From contig CM043953.1 in assembly GCA_014529385.2 (NCBI GenBank), positions 67,454,372 through 67,518,371 of the forward strand: DNA of 64,000 nt. Reading direction: 5' to 3'. This document shows positions 11,580-23,433 of the stretch, piece by piece. Position numbers and translations under genes: made by a program. The stretch's first letter is position 1. Each line of letters starts with the position of its first letter. Below the pieces are notes generated by a model that had not been told where the DNA came from, ran no database searches, and saw nothing but the letters and a program-made list of their open reading frames with translations. Source of the stretch: Adiantum capillus-veneris. Its lineage: Eukaryota > Streptophyta > Polypodiopsida > Polypodiales > Pteridaceae.

Positions 11580-12110
11580 CAGCCTGCTTAAGCCATCATA
11601 GACTTTCCTCGTGAGCTATAGATGCAAAAATCATCTATGAAAACCCGTATTGATGTTCCAAAGTAGGGTTGGAAAACAAAGGTCACCTAGCGCTGAAATG
11701 TGGCCGGGGCATTAGTGAGGACAAAATGCATCACGCTGCAAGCAAAGCATCCCGAAGGTGTGATGAAGGTTGTCTTTTTCTGATCTTCCACAATGCTTAT
11801 CTGGAAGTATCCTGAGTAGCCATCGCACACTGTGTATCGTTCGTGACCCGCCACTTCATTGAGAATTTCATCCTGGAATGGGAGGAGAAAGTGATTCCTC
11901 TTCGTGGCTGCATTGAGAGGTTTATAGTCCACACAGACTCTCCACTTACCAATCTTTTTTGGTGTGACTGTTACTGGGGAGACCCATTCTGAGTCTTCGA
12001 TAGGGTAGATGAAACCTGCTCGTAGAAAACTTCTCACTTCATTAAGTAGTGCCTCTTGTTGGATTACTCCAAGTCTTCTGAGCTTGTGCACTACGGGTTT
12101 TACTCCCTTC
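11580..12110 (-). pseudogene. Reverse transcriptase of element A
   Basis: The longest open piece (12091-11687) holds EVRSFLRAGFIYPI, the substrate-site strand GKWRVCVDYKPLNAATKR, and VLTNAPATFQR. After a stop, the catalytic FIDDF appears at about 11630 (the family's usual YxDD with the tyrosine replaced), followed by CIYSSRGK. The remainder to 11230 is broken. Confidence 0.85.
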
Positions 12111-12268
12111 CTTGAGTTTTATGTGGTGTTTCACTACTATAACTTTTGTCATCTTATCATAGCCATCAATGAACAAAGTAGTGAAGCTACCTAGCATGGA
12201 GACATATTCCTTCCTTTCTTCATCTCTTAACTCATTTGAGAGAATTTTTTGTAACTTACCTGCATCCT

Positions 12269-13171
12269 CTAAGGACTGCGTACCTGATGGTTCTCTTGGT
12301 TTGTCGGGGGTGTTTCGGATTGTGTCAATCTTTTCGGGTCTTTAAGAATGACCCCCATCACTTTGATGCTATTGTCACTTCCGTCAGTGGTGGTTGTCTC
12401 TTCTCTTGAGGTAGATGAATAGTCGCTGGTGGACTCATCTTCTGAAGCCTCCAAGATCATGTTGCATTGCTTCCCAGACCGCATGTCGTAGAATATGGAC
12501 TTCCCTTTAGCGTCCTTCATCTAAATCATTCTAGTGCTCCAGTCTTGTTTAGCTTCCATAGCCATAAGCCAAGGCCTCCCAAGAATGATGGGGTAGCCCT
12601 CCCCTTTGTGTGGCATGACAAAGATGTCTACCTCCACTTCCGTATTGAATGATTTTACTTTGACCACATTCACAATGCCCACGCATTTCACCCTTACATT
12701 GTTTTCCATTTTGGCTCGACAGGGTGCCGGCCTACTCACCTCTAGACCTACATGGTGCATCATCTTTTCACTCATGACGCATATTTGCGCACCCCCATCT
12801 ATGTAGATGTTTGAGATTTGTTGCCCCTTGATGTGAGCATCCATACTTGGTAGGATGTCATCGAGATCCCTTCCAGAGATAGCCCCAGCTATCCTAGATC
12901 TTGATTTCTTGGTACTCACCATTTTTGTCCATTGCCTCCTCATTCTTGGTGCAAGGTGGAGTAATTGGGGCCAAGTTACCTTCGGGCCCTGCATCAACAC
13001 ATCCTGAACTAAGTCATAGGGTTTTGCATACTCACCTAGTGAGAAGTCCACGATGTCTATCTTTCGTTGTGGTTTAGCTGCTTGCTTACTAGACTCGGCC
13101 TTCCCTTTCATTTTCTCTTCTCTTTGAGAGGCTTCGTTGTGATTGTCACCCTTCACTTCCATAGCATCCAC
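12269..13171 (-). pseudogene. Aspartic protease region of element A
   Basis: The ORF 13171-12521 carries IYIDGGAQICVMSEKMM (catalytic Asp in DGGA) and YPIILGRPWLMAME, the standard retroviral-type protease ends. The N-terminal third is Lys/Glu-rich and linker-like. A further open piece (12520-12269) is acidic and Ser/Thr-rich, and probably links protease to RT. One stop separates the two. Confidence 0.8.
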
Positions 13172-13359
13172 TTCTTCTACCTTCGCTTTCCCTTTGTGCT
13201 TCTCTCAAACTGATTCTTCTACATTTGCCTTCCCTTTAGCCTCCAAGATAATAACACTCAACGCTTGGTTCACAGCAGCTGGTGGGGGTACTGTTGGAAT
13301 GAGAGGTTGTGGTGGTGGTTTTTGTTGTACGGGTGGTCGAAGGATCTGGACCGGTGGGA

Positions 13360-13735
13360 TCAACCCTGGTTGCCTAGGTGGTGGTGGTCTTGCTCTGGGC
13401 GGAGAGATCTGATTCTGTCTCCCCCCTCTATTGAAATTCTACCTCCTTGGATGTGGGCAGTAGTACACACCATGGCCGTCTTTCCCGCAATTATAGCAGT
13501 GGTACTCTTGGTTTTTCCATTGTTGTCCCCTTCGTTGTTTTGGATTCCTGTCAGATGCATGCCCTTGCTGCACAGATGCACGGATAAACTCTCTAGTTGG
13601 GTGGTGATGCGATTCAGTAGGTCTTGCTCCTCCTTAGATGCCTCTTGCGGTTGGGCTCTATGACTGGCTGTTGCAGTCACTGGGGTTTGTCGGACCGAGC
13701 TTTTTTCCTTTGACTTGTTTACTCATGCTTGCACC
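13360..13735 (-). pseudogene. Gag remnant with one zinc knuckle, element A
   Basis: A frame on the minus strand encodes CYNCGKDGHGVYYC at about 13499-13455, a CX2CX4HX4C nucleocapsid knuckle. A different frame (13680-13360) encodes the preceding EEQDLLNRITTQLESL helix. A Gly/Pro-rich stretch follows. Matrix and capsid parts are absent, so most of gag was deleted next to the 5' LTR. Confidence 0.7.
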
Positions 13736-13738
13736 CCT

Positions 13739-14329
13739 TGCTTTGTCTTGGGAGTTATTAAAAATGAAAACCTCTAGGTGGGCCTTTGTGACCATCACCT
13801 AGAGAGAGGGAATTTACAAATTGGGAATTTTACAAGGCTTGGGTGAAAATTAAAAAAATGATTATGTAACCTACGAATTATTGAAAATGGTGTTGTGGTT
13901 GCGTGATGCCAGCAAATGGTGTGTTGATGTACCGCACACATCTTTTCGGGGTCGGCCAGGGCATGTCTTTGGCGCATTTCTTCTTTTTGTTGTCGGCGGC
14001 GCGTGCTTTGGGTTTCTCCTTCTTTTGTTGATGTGTCGTAGTCGTAGGCTCCTCCATTTTTTTTGAATTTTATGTGTGGTGCGTGCGTATATACGTGTGT
14101 GTGTGTGTGTATGTATGAGTGTGTGTGCGTGAGAGCGTGTGTATATATATAGAGATGTGTGTGCGTGTATATTTATACGTGTGTACGTATGTGTGCGTGG
14201 GAACGGGGGGGTGGGTATTAATATATACATATATATGTTTTTTTAAATTTGAATTTCGAACCTGGCGACACAAAGGCGGAGGGGGTGGGGGGGGGGAGAT
14301 GGTGAATGAGAGAGGGGGAGCGCGCAAGC

Positions 14330-14413
<84 letters not shown>

Positions 14414-14692
14414 AGATGTGTGGAAGCGGGTGTGTCAAGGAGGTGCTTGCATGGGTTGGTGGAGAGAGAGAGCGCGAGTGTCGGGAGTCAGGTAGTAAGA
14501 GAGAGAGGGGTCGTCTTTTGGTGATAATGGAGGGGTGTGGCCAAACTGGCGGCGCCCCACTAGTGGTTAACCTATCGGGGGGGTATGGTGATTGGTAAGA
14601 CCCTTTTTTTCTTTTTTATTTCTTTTTGGTAACAAGCCTTCCCTTCCTTAGGGTGTGGTTCTCACGGTCACGGTTTCAAAAGCCGACCATCA
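13739..14692 (-). repeat. 5' LTR of element A
   Basis: Homologous to 8131-8985, with TG...CA ends. It carries an expanded GT run (about 14333-14362) directly joined to a (GA)n run (14363-14412). The microsatellite accounts for most of the length difference between the LTRs. Confidence 0.85.
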
Positions 14693-15193
14693 GTATCATC
14701 TAAAACTATCCTTTGTGTATAACTATTCAAAAATGGCAGAAAATAAACAAAGTTTGAATGCAAATGAAGATAAGGTGATGACATACCCTGATGTCGAAGC
14801 TCTCCAAGTTGGTTTGAAAGCATGTTGCACCATTTGTAGTTGCTTAGTTGACTGCATGAGTTGCTAGTAACCTAAATGTGTGAAAGTGTTTAGCTTTCTC
14901 TATTAAAGTGTCAAAGGTATTTCTATGAATCTGTAAAAAGTAAGATAATAAATTGTGAATGATTTTGACCATGTGAAGATTTTTTGGTCTTCATATAAGA
15001 AATTTTACTTTCTAGAAAAAAATAACACAAAATTTGACCTTATGGACAAACTTTTGCACCATGTGATGATTTTATTACTATCACGAAACCACTTGTATTT
15101 ATATGGCTACACATGTAAGATTAGGATCTAAGAAGGTACGTATCCTTAGGGCAAGGCACTGCCATATAGGCCTTCATTCACTTGATGCACCGT
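14693..15193. other. Intergenic, nothing recognised
   Basis: AT-rich spacer between two retrotransposons. No coding or structural signal was seen. Confidence 0.5.
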
Positions 15194-16105
15194 TGTCAAG
15201 AAGTATGTAGTGTGACTAGGAAAGCGTCGGGCCTTTGACTGTGAGGATTCGTAGCAATATAAGCAAAGTGTAAATGATTTGAAGCAAAAAACACACTTAA
15301 GTAGAAAAAACTCCAGTCATGAAAGCTCAACTTTGAAAAACAACCAATGCTAACTCAAAACTCTTGTGTGTGTGAAGATTAAGTGTAGCCTCGCTCCCAA
15401 TTGCGTAGATGAAGTGCTCATTCGGCCTGTTAAAAACCCTAGATTGACGATTTGAGTCTTCATTTTGACCATTTCAAAGAAGCTTTAGAACTTCATTGGA
15501 GAAGCCCAAGTAGTTATTTGAGGAGGGGAAACCCTAATTGAAGGCCTCACATCCTCAACCACATGTAGTGGAAGTAGCACAGGGTTGCACTAGCACCCTC
15601 TATTGAGATGGTTGCATCTCCCTGCTTATATACCCCAAATGAGCTCATTCTTGGCTCTAAAAATTCCCTCTCTACTTATGCAACGACAAAACCATGGTTG
15701 ATGTGTCATTTTGAGCTATTTTTTATCATTTTAGCCCAAAAATGCCCCTTTTTTGTTCGTAAAAAGCCCAAACAAGCTAGGAAAAATCCATTGAGCTCAA
15801 ATTTCATGATGAAGCTCATTTTTTCAGTTGGTAATAACTTTGGACACGTCTTTTATGCCTACACATGAAACCTGCTATTTTTGGCCAAGATCACCCGCAT
15901 TGAACTTTCTATGCAAAACAACCTGCCACTTCGAAAGGCTTGGAATTTGGACATTCCTAAAGCAAATTAGGTATAATTTAATGAGGTAGAACATGCAACG
16001 GTGCCACGTCCTTGTCCTTGCCTGCCTGGGAAGGTATGTACACACCTGCAACCATGGCATCCGTTTTCGCATATATCACACTATGTACATTGTAGCATTT
16101 GGTCC
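15194..16105 (-). repeat. 3' LTR of element B, left part
   Basis: Matches 35571-36485 in order and orientation, from the words GACTAGGAAAGCGTCGGGCC to GTAGCATTTGGTCC. It stops abruptly at TCC, where the CACTA element begins. Viewed alone it could pass for a solo LTR. Confidence 0.85.
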
Positions 16106-16125
16106 CACTATAAGAGGAGTTGTCT
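16106..16125 (+). repeat. CACTA left terminal inverted repeat
   Basis: CACTATAAGAGGAGTTGTC, preceded directly by the target-site copy TCC. The match to the right end is strong only for the first six to eight bases. Confidence 0.75.
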
Positions 16126-16195
16126 ATAACTGCTAACATTGCCGCAGAAAAACAAGGGAAAAAGGAGAGATAAAAATTTGTGTGGGCGGCAATAA

Positions 16196-16320
16196 CTGTG
16201 TCTATGAATGCGGTAGTGGTTTATCAGCAATAAGCACGGTAATAGTCGCGGCAATATATCCGCTGCTATTACCACGACCATTGCCGCCGTTATTACCACG
16301 TGTATTACCGCTAAACGCCA
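16196..16320. repeat. GCGGTAAT-type subterminal repeats, left end
   Basis: Variants of GCGGTAAT, CGGCAATA and their complements (ATTACCGC, ATTGCCGC) recur about every 12-20 bases in both orientations. The same words appear at 30745-30880 near the right end. In CACTA elements such arrays bind the accessory transposase. Confidence 0.65.
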
Positions 16321-16322
16321 AT

Positions 16323-16390
16323 TCAAAAATAAAGGTGCTCATTTGGGCCACCCAAATTTGGGTGGCCCAAATGAGCACCTTTATTTTTGA
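16323..16390. repeat. Perfect 68 bp palindrome without a loop
   Basis: The 34 bases from 16323 (TCAAAAATAAAGGTGCTCAT... ending at CCCAAA) are followed at once by their exact reverse complement. The sequences outside do not match. It lies next to the subterminal repeats of the CACTA element. It could be a small palindromic insertion, a hairpin-derived repair product, or an assembly fold. Confidence 0.9.
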
Positions 16391-16999
16391 CCGCGTAAAA
16401 CAATAAGACATCAATTGTTTTTGGAAGAGTATAAAAAATACCAAAGAACTGAAATTGAATTTACTTTACCTTGATAATTAAAAATGTAAAAGATCAACTA
16501 TTTAAAAAAGTTACAATAAAAAGTAAATAGTTGTATATACATTGTGCCACATTGGGACTTTACGAAAGTTTTGACAAAATATTTTTTTATCTAATCCAAA
16601 CCAAATTAAACAATTATCCACAACTCAAAACAATTGATACAAAATTACTTGTTTAAACATACCGCTTGTAGTGGTCTAACCGCCGCGTCGATTTCTCGCG
16701 AGAGATGTGGTTGTTTTCAAACAACCATCGCCAAGTATCAAATTCTGTATGTTGCTCCCGCTACTTGACCATCTCTCTGGTTGGTTGAGAGAGAGTGACA
16801 TTTTCCTAAGTTAGGAATAAAATACCAAATTATCAACTACAATCTTTATAATCAACGATCGACGTTATAATTCAAATAATGATCTCATTCAGCTAGAGGT
16901 AAAACGGCTTGGTCTTACATATTTATCCTTCCAAGCTCCCTTGCCTCCTGAGCCATAGTGCGTGGGAGTTTGTCTTGCGCGGTCCTCGTGTTGTTGTCT

Positions 17000-18180
17000 A
17001 TATGATGATCCCGTCACAGCTTGATCGCTCTTCTCTTAAATTGCCCACTCCCACTCTGCGTTTGCCATGTTGCCACCACGGTAACTCTTGTCTGGATCTC
17101 TGACCTGGTTGACTGCTGCGTGCCGCACACTGGACTACTTCTTTTTTAGATATGTCTTTATGTAGCCCTCCAACCATTGTTGTGAAAAACGTTGATCGGG
17201 GGCGTTTGGAAATCTAGCTAACAGAGCGTCCTCAATGTACCGTGCATGCTCAGGCAGTTGGTCTCTGAACTTTGTAAAACAATTTTTATACGTTGAATGT
17301 ATAAGAATTTGTAGATGGGGTCGAAATGCTCTACCCTATGTTGTGCCAAAATCAACCTCCCTACCATATTTAACCCTATAGTAGCGCCCATGCGTGTCTG
17401 GCACGGGTGCGCCAGTATCCTCGTCCTTTGCCTCAGGGGCGGCACGCTCTAAAAGTGGGGACTTCGTTCCCTTGCCACTATCAAAACATGCAAAACCACA
17501 AGATCCGCTGTTGCTTCGTCTCTCACGGCTCTCGCTACCTTGAGATGAGCGTCAACGCGCGCTACCAGAAGAAGTCCGTCAACGATGTTCTGGAGAAGCC
17601 GGAGTGGAATGGAGTGGCATAAGACCCTGTGATGCCATGGGAGTAGGACCCTACGATGCAAGAGGAGTAGGACCTTGCGATGCAAGGGAAGTAGGACCCT
17701 GCGATGGAATAGGAGTAGGACGATAGAAAGGGAGAGTAGAGGGAGGTGCCGTGGGTGCGAGGCTCTCTAGGTAAGGAGTCCCTCCCTGATTCCCCCATGG
17801 TGTAGTCTGCAGAGAAATGTCGTAGGTCGCAAGCTGCTATGGAGTGTAACAGCCAAACAAATCCTCCGTTGAATGGAGGTACTGCTCTCGTAAAGAGATA
17901 GCCCGCTGTAAGTTAGGATCTAGGACCGGTGCAGGAATCTAAGAAGGGTAGGTGAAGGATGGCCATGCCTGTAAATAACAAAAAAAAAAAACCTATGACA
18001 CTCATGGTTTATGGTTAACTACGTAGAAACATTATTTATTTCTTTACTCGTTCTCACCGACTCAAGACTAGGGTTCACTGGAGGTGATGTCCACCCCAGG
18101 TGGGAGCCCACCTAAGATGTGAACCAACCAAAAGAAGAGCGAGTTGGCTGCTCCTCACTAGTTGGTCTGTCGTCTGACAT
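17000..18180 (-). pseudogene. CACTA second gene (Transposase_24-like), decayed
   Basis: A start at 18180 (MSDDRPTSEEQPTRSSFG) is followed by a premature TAG and a plausible GTGAGA donor. After an acceptor near 17973 a Pro-rich region runs with imperfect QGPTPxAS repeats, visible as repeated CCTGCGATG words at about 17625-17720. It is followed by segments such as SFYKNCFTKFRDQLPEHA-like helix and GLHKDIS-type sequence in shifting frames. The arrangement (variable N-terminus, Pro/Thr-rich middle, helical C-terminal block) parallels the gene at 420-1741. Several stops make it inactive. Its orientation is opposite to the TNP2 gene of the same element. Family call is inferred from layout and weak motif similarity. 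Confidence 0.45.
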
Positions 18181-18249
18181 CTACATTACAAAGAGCAATA
18201 TAAGATTAAGCTTTCCACCCTACTCACTCATTTAAATATACATACACAA

Positions 18250-19013
18250 GTATATTACCACACAAACACGTAGATACATATACATACTAGTAGACCTAAG
18301 TAGAGGCTAGTAGTGCCAAAGGTCAAATGCACCTCTTTAGATATCATCGCAGTCTCAACCGTGGTAAAACCAAAGGTACATTGCGGTAATCCATGCATGA
18401 GTGGATCAATGACCGCAACGCCACGATTAAAAAAGGACTATACCCAAGAGGAAGCGTCTAACATTCGGATGCTATGCTCCCATACTTAGTGCCTACATAC
18501 ATGCATAAACAGATATATATGTTCACACTATATATGTTAAGGTTGTAAATGTAGCCATCGTTTTGTGTTGGCTGCACCTAAATTCAATGTCTAAGTGATC
18601 AATTGATGGTAACATTACAATTATCTCCCAGAGGATTTATATATTAGCACACAAACACGTAGACACATACACATACTAGTAGACCTAAGTAGAGGCACGT
18701 AGTGCCAAAGGTCAAATGTACATCTTTAAATATCATCGCAGTCTCAACGTGGTAAAACCAAAGGTACATTGCGGTAATCTATGCATGAGTGGATCGATGA
18801 CCGCAACGCCACGATTAACAAAGGAATATACCCAAGAGGAAGCGTCTAACCTTCGGATGCTATGCTCCCGTACTTAGTGCCTACATACATGCATAAAAAG
18901 ATATATATGTACACATATATATATATTAAGGTTGTAAATGTAGCCATCTTTTTGTGTTGGCTGCACCTAAATTCAACATCTAAGTGATCAATTGATCGTA
19001 ATGTTACAATTCT
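18250..19013. repeat. Tandem duplication, ~380 bp unit, two copies
   Basis: The block from CACAAACACGTAGA through TGAGTGGATC(A/G)ATGACCGCAACG to GATCAATTGAT occurs at about 18250-18640 and 18640-19013, period 389. The copies differ at scattered positions. No gene is recognisable. It lies directly upstream of the HSPA12-like fragment. Confidence 0.85.
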
Positions 19014-19075
19014 AATGCAATGCAATAAGTAATTCTATTTCTCTCACTCTATCTCTCTCTCTCCATCCCACAGTC

Positions 19076-19373
19076 ATGTCTGCGTCTCCATGTAAAGCAA
19101 GCACTCTCAGAGATGAGAAGCCAAACATGGACGACATCTTCTGCCGAGGTATGGAGGTCTCGGCTAAGGTCATGGTGGCTTTGGACTTGGGCACCACTTT
19201 TTTGGGTTTCGTGTACGTCCACAAGAGCGACCCCAGGGACATCCACCATGTCCTAGAATGGCCTCACAAAGTGAGACAGCCACTTCATCCCGTTATTGCA
19301 AACCATAGATCATCATGTTTTACAAGTGGAAACCATTTTACCTACACTCTCCAAGCTTGGGGATGGGCTGCCC
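19076..19373 (+). pseudogene. HSPA12-like Hsp70 N-terminal fragment
   Basis: From the ATG at 19076, residues about 31-45 read KVMVALDLGTTFLGFVY. This is the phosphate-1 loop (DLGTT) of the actin/Hsp70 ATPase fold in the HSPA12-like form. It is followed by VHKSDPRDIHHVLEWPH, and about 35 residues later by LQAWGWAAL, also typical of that subfamily. The sequence upstream (pyrimidine run then CACAG) looks like a splice acceptor. After about 100 codons the frame enters CT repeat and stays open to 20182, making a 368-codon chimeric frame. About 80% of the expected ATPase domain is missing. Its position between the two CACTA genes suggests capture of a host exon by the element. Confidence 0.65.
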
Positions 19374-20203
19374 TTTTCTTTCTCTCTCTTTCTCTCCCTC
19401 TTTCCCTCTCTCTTAATTTCTCTACCTCTCTTTTTCCGTCTCTTTCTCTACCTCTTTCCCTCTATCTCTCTCTTTCTCTCCCTCTTTCCCTCTATCTATC
19501 TCTCTCTCTTTCCCTCTATCTCTCTCTTTCTCTCCCTCTTTCCCTCTCTCCCTCTCTTTCTGTCTCTCTCTCTTTCTTTCTCTCCCTCTCTATCTACTCT
19601 CTCTCTTTCCCTATCCCTATTTCCCTCTATCTCTCTCTTTCTCTCCCTCTTTCCCTCTATCTCTCTCTCTCTTTGTTTCTCTACCTCTCTTTCTCCCTCT
19701 CTATCTCTCTCTTTCTTTCTCTCCCTCTATTTCTCTACCTCTTTCCCTCTATCTCTTTCTTTCTCTCCCTCTTTCCCTCTCTTTCTCTCCATCTCTATAT
19801 ATTCCTCGCTTTGTCTCCCTCTCTATCTACTCTCTCTCTTTCCCTATCCCTATTTCTCTCTATCTCTCTCTTTCCCTCCCTGACTCTATCTCTCCATCTA
19901 TCTCTCTCCCTTTCTCTTTCTACCTCTCTTTCTCCCTCTCTATCTCTCTCTTTCTATCACTCTCTTTCTCTCCCTCTCTATCTACTCTCTCTGTTTCCCT
20001 ATCCCTATTTCCCTCTTTCCCTATTTCTCTTTCTTTCTCTACCTCGCTTTCTCCCTATCTTTTTCTCTCCCTCTTTCTCTCTATCTCTCTCTTTCTCTCC
20101 CTCTTTCCCTCTCTCCCTCTATCGCTCCCTCTTTCCCTATCCCTCTATCTCTCCCTCGTTCTATCTCTCCCTCTTTCCCTAACACTCTCTCCCTCTATCC
20201 CAA
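19374..20203. repeat. Pyrimidine (CTCTTTCCCTCTAT) repeat array, 0.8 kb
   Basis: Almost pure C/T on the plus strand. Mixed units such as CTCTCTTTCTCTCCC and TCCCTCTATCTCTC form longer, partly repeated phrases (TCTACTCTCTCTCTTTCCCTA recurs). It is more complex than a simple (CT)n run. Open frames here encode Ser/Leu/Pro/Phe repeats and are by-products of composition. Confidence 0.95.
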
Positions 20204-20740
20204 AGTTTTAAAAGTGAACCAACTTAGCGAGCGAAATTTTTCTTAGGCAACATGATGGAAGAGGAAATAGAGCTGCACGAGTTTTTTTTTTTTTTTTTGG
20301 GGGGGCGGGGGGGATGGAGAAAGAGAAACAAGTTTACACCAAACACATTTCACTTGATAAGCTCTTCAATGGTGTAAACAATAGGAGGATATGGAGGGGG
20401 TGTAAATAGTGAGGTGTGGCTCAAAAAACTGCATCAGGTAACATATTAAAGAGAGGTAGTACGTACTGAAAGATAGATTATGACCACTTTTTAAGTGGGT
20501 ACTTTACAAAAAAGGGAAGGAAAGGAAGAGAGCTGGTAGGGTAATAAAGTTTGTGTAGGGGCTGCTTAAAGGAGTGGCCAAAAATGTACAAAAAATGAAA
20601 AATCCAAGTATGTTGACTCCGTCTAGGGAATGGGTGTAGTTTTAGAGGGGTTGTACATATCCAAGAGATCGAAGATTATGCTCACGCAGGGTTTACTAAA
20701 AAAAGGAGGGTGGAATTCTTTTTTTCGGGGGGGGGGGGAA
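20204..20740. other. Spacer downstream of the Penelope-like element
   Basis: Contains a poly-T/poly-G run (about 20281-20308) and a C-rich run on the minus strand at 20729-20740. It may be the 3' untranslated part of the Penelope-like element, but no endonuclease domain is readable. Confidence 0.4.
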
Positions 20741-21699
20741 GAAGGTTTAGAGAGCAAAGTCCCCGAGATTGGTCGCATTTGTCCAACATATCAAGGGTTT
20801 ATGTAAGTGTGCGAGGTCGATGCTGGATTTAAGAAGCTTAGTGAGGGGTTTGATAATGGAATGGGACAAGTTGAGATGGCGTATTAGAGGTGAGAAAGGA
20901 ATCTTGATGATGGTTGGAGCCGGTTTGGTTTTGGACACACATTGGAGGAGAGCTCACGTTGTAGGAAAGGTATAGGAAGCAAGCTTCCAACAGGAGAGAG
21001 GGATAACCCTTGGCTCTTAGCCTAGCAAAGAAAAGGTTACGAATGGAGATAAAGCCTGAAAGAGAGATTTCTCTAATAATGTACCTCCTAGCTATGAGAG
21101 AATAAAGGCGATCTTTTGGCGTGTAGGGTGCCAACATTGCCAAGGGATGTAGTTGTAGAAATTAAGGCTTTTTTGGTAGCAATGGGTATCTAAGAATCCA
21201 TAACTGCCAAAAGAGGATCCCTTGAAAAAATGAACATCCAGAATAAAAGATTCTTGCAAGGATGTCGCAACGGATATTTTGATATGTTCTTGGAGATCTC
21301 TTGAAGTAGAGAAGGGAAGGGGAAGATAGGAGATTCTTGCCCTCTTCTAAAAAGCAAAGAAAAAGGCAAGCATATACAACTGCAAAGTTTGACCCCATAG
21401 TGGTGCCCTTAATTTGGTGCCAAAACTGTCAATTGAAAGAGAGATAATGGTGGTTGAGGATAAGAGAGGCTAAGGATAAAATAAAGTGGATCTTAGGGGA
21501 AGGGAAGAATCCCTTGATGGAATGTTTAAGGGCAAAGAGGCCATCATATATGGGGATACTGGGATACAGAGACTCCACATCAAAGGTGAAGAGGATAATG
21601 TTGGGAGGAAAGAGATAGAAGCTAGGTCTAAAATCAGAGACTGAAAGTCTTTCAAGTGTTGAGTTTTGGACAAAAGAATGGAGTAGAGTTGTGCATGGA

Positions 21700-21803
21700 G
21701 CCATTTAGAGGCGTTCTCAAAAATGTAGCCTTTGTAAGAACAAATGGGACGGCCATTTAGAGGCGTTCTCGAAAATGTAGCCTTTGTAAGAACAAATGGG
21801 ACG
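21700..21803. repeat. 52 bp tandem duplication
   Basis: The unit starting GCCATTTAGAGGCG and ending AAATGGGACG occurs twice with one difference (CAAAA/CGAAA). Because 52 is not a multiple of three it breaks the Penelope-like reading frame. Confidence 0.95.
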
Positions 21804-22120
21804 GCCAACGAGGATGGGTTTGTAGATTTTAGGTAAAAGAAAGAAGGGGCAGTGTTTAGGGTTTTCATGCGAGGAGGAGAGGATAAGGCTCTTTTGTTGC
21901 CGAGAAGAAGAGGGTAATTGGTGATAATAGAGGAAAGGAGGGAGTGTACAAAAGGTAAGGGGGGTGTGGAGATTTTAGAGTAGGTGAAGGGGTCCATGAG
22001 ATGACGCAAGGCTTCATAACAATACCAAGGCCTAGAGAGGATTACCAGACCTAAATTCTTATCTGCTGGTTCGATAATGATGCTACTATCTTTTCTTAAG
22101 GATGAGATGAAATTCATTAA

Positions 22121-23433
22121 CACTAGTTCTGTAATTGGACACTTAAGTGTCCTGAGACACTAAAGTGTCATGTTTTTCTACCAAGTTTTGGCAATTTATT
22201 TGTCAAGCTAGAAAGATGTTTTTTACTCTTTGCTTCTACATAGATTGGTTATGAGGGAAAGAAAACACTGGATTTTTCTCCATATCAAAATACAATCTAT
22301 ATGGAGAGAATTTTCGTAACTTCTAAGACATAAATTTTAGTAAAATGTCAAGCTGTTTTGCCAAAAAAATCATAAAATCATTATATCTTTTTATAGAGAT
22401 GGCCTTTTTTATGTTTATAAAAGCCAAGTGTTAGCATTGAGTGTTGTAAAACAATAGAGTGCACTTCAAAGATAAGTTTTCAAGTCACATGCAAGCTATA
22501 GACATAATTTCATACTTGAGCACGTGCTGAATAAGAGCATAATTTTGGTCTTCCAAAGGTCCCCTCATGAAATTGGTACTATTCTAGTGCAATTTGACAA
22601 CTACAAACGACTTTATATGTTTAAACCAAGAAACTACATATTTTTTTGGGCTCCCTAACTCAGTTAAATCTCGTTGCTTGAACTCTATCTTGAATTTTTT
22701 ATCGTGCAAAAACTCTTGAAAATATGGAGTTCTCCATAATAACATTGAAACCAAGGTTTTAGGCACCCCAATTGTCTATGTAACATGTACTTTGATACAT
22801 TTAGTTGATCTACATGGAAAGTTTGATATTATTTGAAGTTTTGAATGATTATGTCTAAAGAATGAAAATATGAAAGTTTTCTCTTATGCTGTTTTGAATA
22901 TTAAAAATGATCCATTAGTTTTTGCATACCAAAGCCCTTCTACTTGCCACAGTGCTCAATGGAAAGGGCAAGAAATGTATCACTTTTTAAAACTCACAAA
23001 TACATCAGAAACATATTTTTCTTTGTATACAACGATATGCTTGAAATGACCTTATCAAACACATGGAACTTCCCATTATTTTATATACTCCAAAGTCATT
23101 TTTTCTGCACATGAAAATTTCAATTATCTATAGCAAAACTGTGGAAGAGTCACCTAAAATTTTCTACAAGGTCGCTTCATTTTTTCTTGAGCATATAAAG
23201 GCAATTTCTTCAAATGGTCAATCGCAGTCTTACGAGGGTCAACTAGATGAGTATAGTTCTTGATCATGATACATTCTAAAATGCAAAGTTATATTTTGAA
23301 AAGACCCTCTAGCTAGCATATTTAAGCATATCAAGAGGGTTTTCTTAAATAAATCATCTAATGCAAGTAACATTTAATTTAAATTTGTTAAAAAAGGACA
23401 CTTAAAGTGTCCTATTTTGGTACGAAACTAGTG
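22121..23433. mobile_element. Non-autonomous TIR element with TTAA target duplication
   Basis: The ends are CACTAGTT...AACTAGTG, flanked by TTAA on both sides (22117-22120 and 23434-23437). Next to each end is an inner palindrome, GGACACTT(A)AAGTGTCC, at 22137-22152 and 23396-23412. The 1.3 kb interior is AT-rich with no meaningful reading frame. Removing the element and one TTAA rejoins the Penelope-like frame (PKPLL then MNFISS). This confirms an insertion and the 4-base duplication. TTAA is the usual piggyBac target, whereas CACTA elements give 3 bases, so the class is unclear. Confidence 0.8.

Larger units (their letters stand above)
8131..14692 (-). mobile_element. Ty3/gypsy LTR retrotransposon A (Tat-like), decayed
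   Basis: Two direct repeats with TG...CA ends (8131-8985 and 13739-14692) flank minus-strand gag remnant, protease, reverse transcriptase, RNase H and integrase. That order, protease-RT-RNaseH-integrase, defines Ty3/gypsy. No chromodomain is seen, and the protease active site reads DGGA, which is known from Tat-type non-chromoviruses. Stops and frame changes are common. The N-terminal gag is missing, since only about 60 bases separate the gag remnant from the 5' LTR. I could not find matching 5-base target duplications. RNA would be transcribed right to left. Confidence 0.85.

Noticed and set aside
15194-16105. Solo LTR
   Set aside because: It ends exactly at the CACTA target site, and the missing part of the LTR is found beyond the CACTA element, so it is half of a split LTR.
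18250-19013. 5S rRNA or tRNA-like tandem units
   Set aside because: The 389-base period fits spacer-type repeats, but no 5S box A/C, cloverleaf or other RNA polymerase III signals were found.
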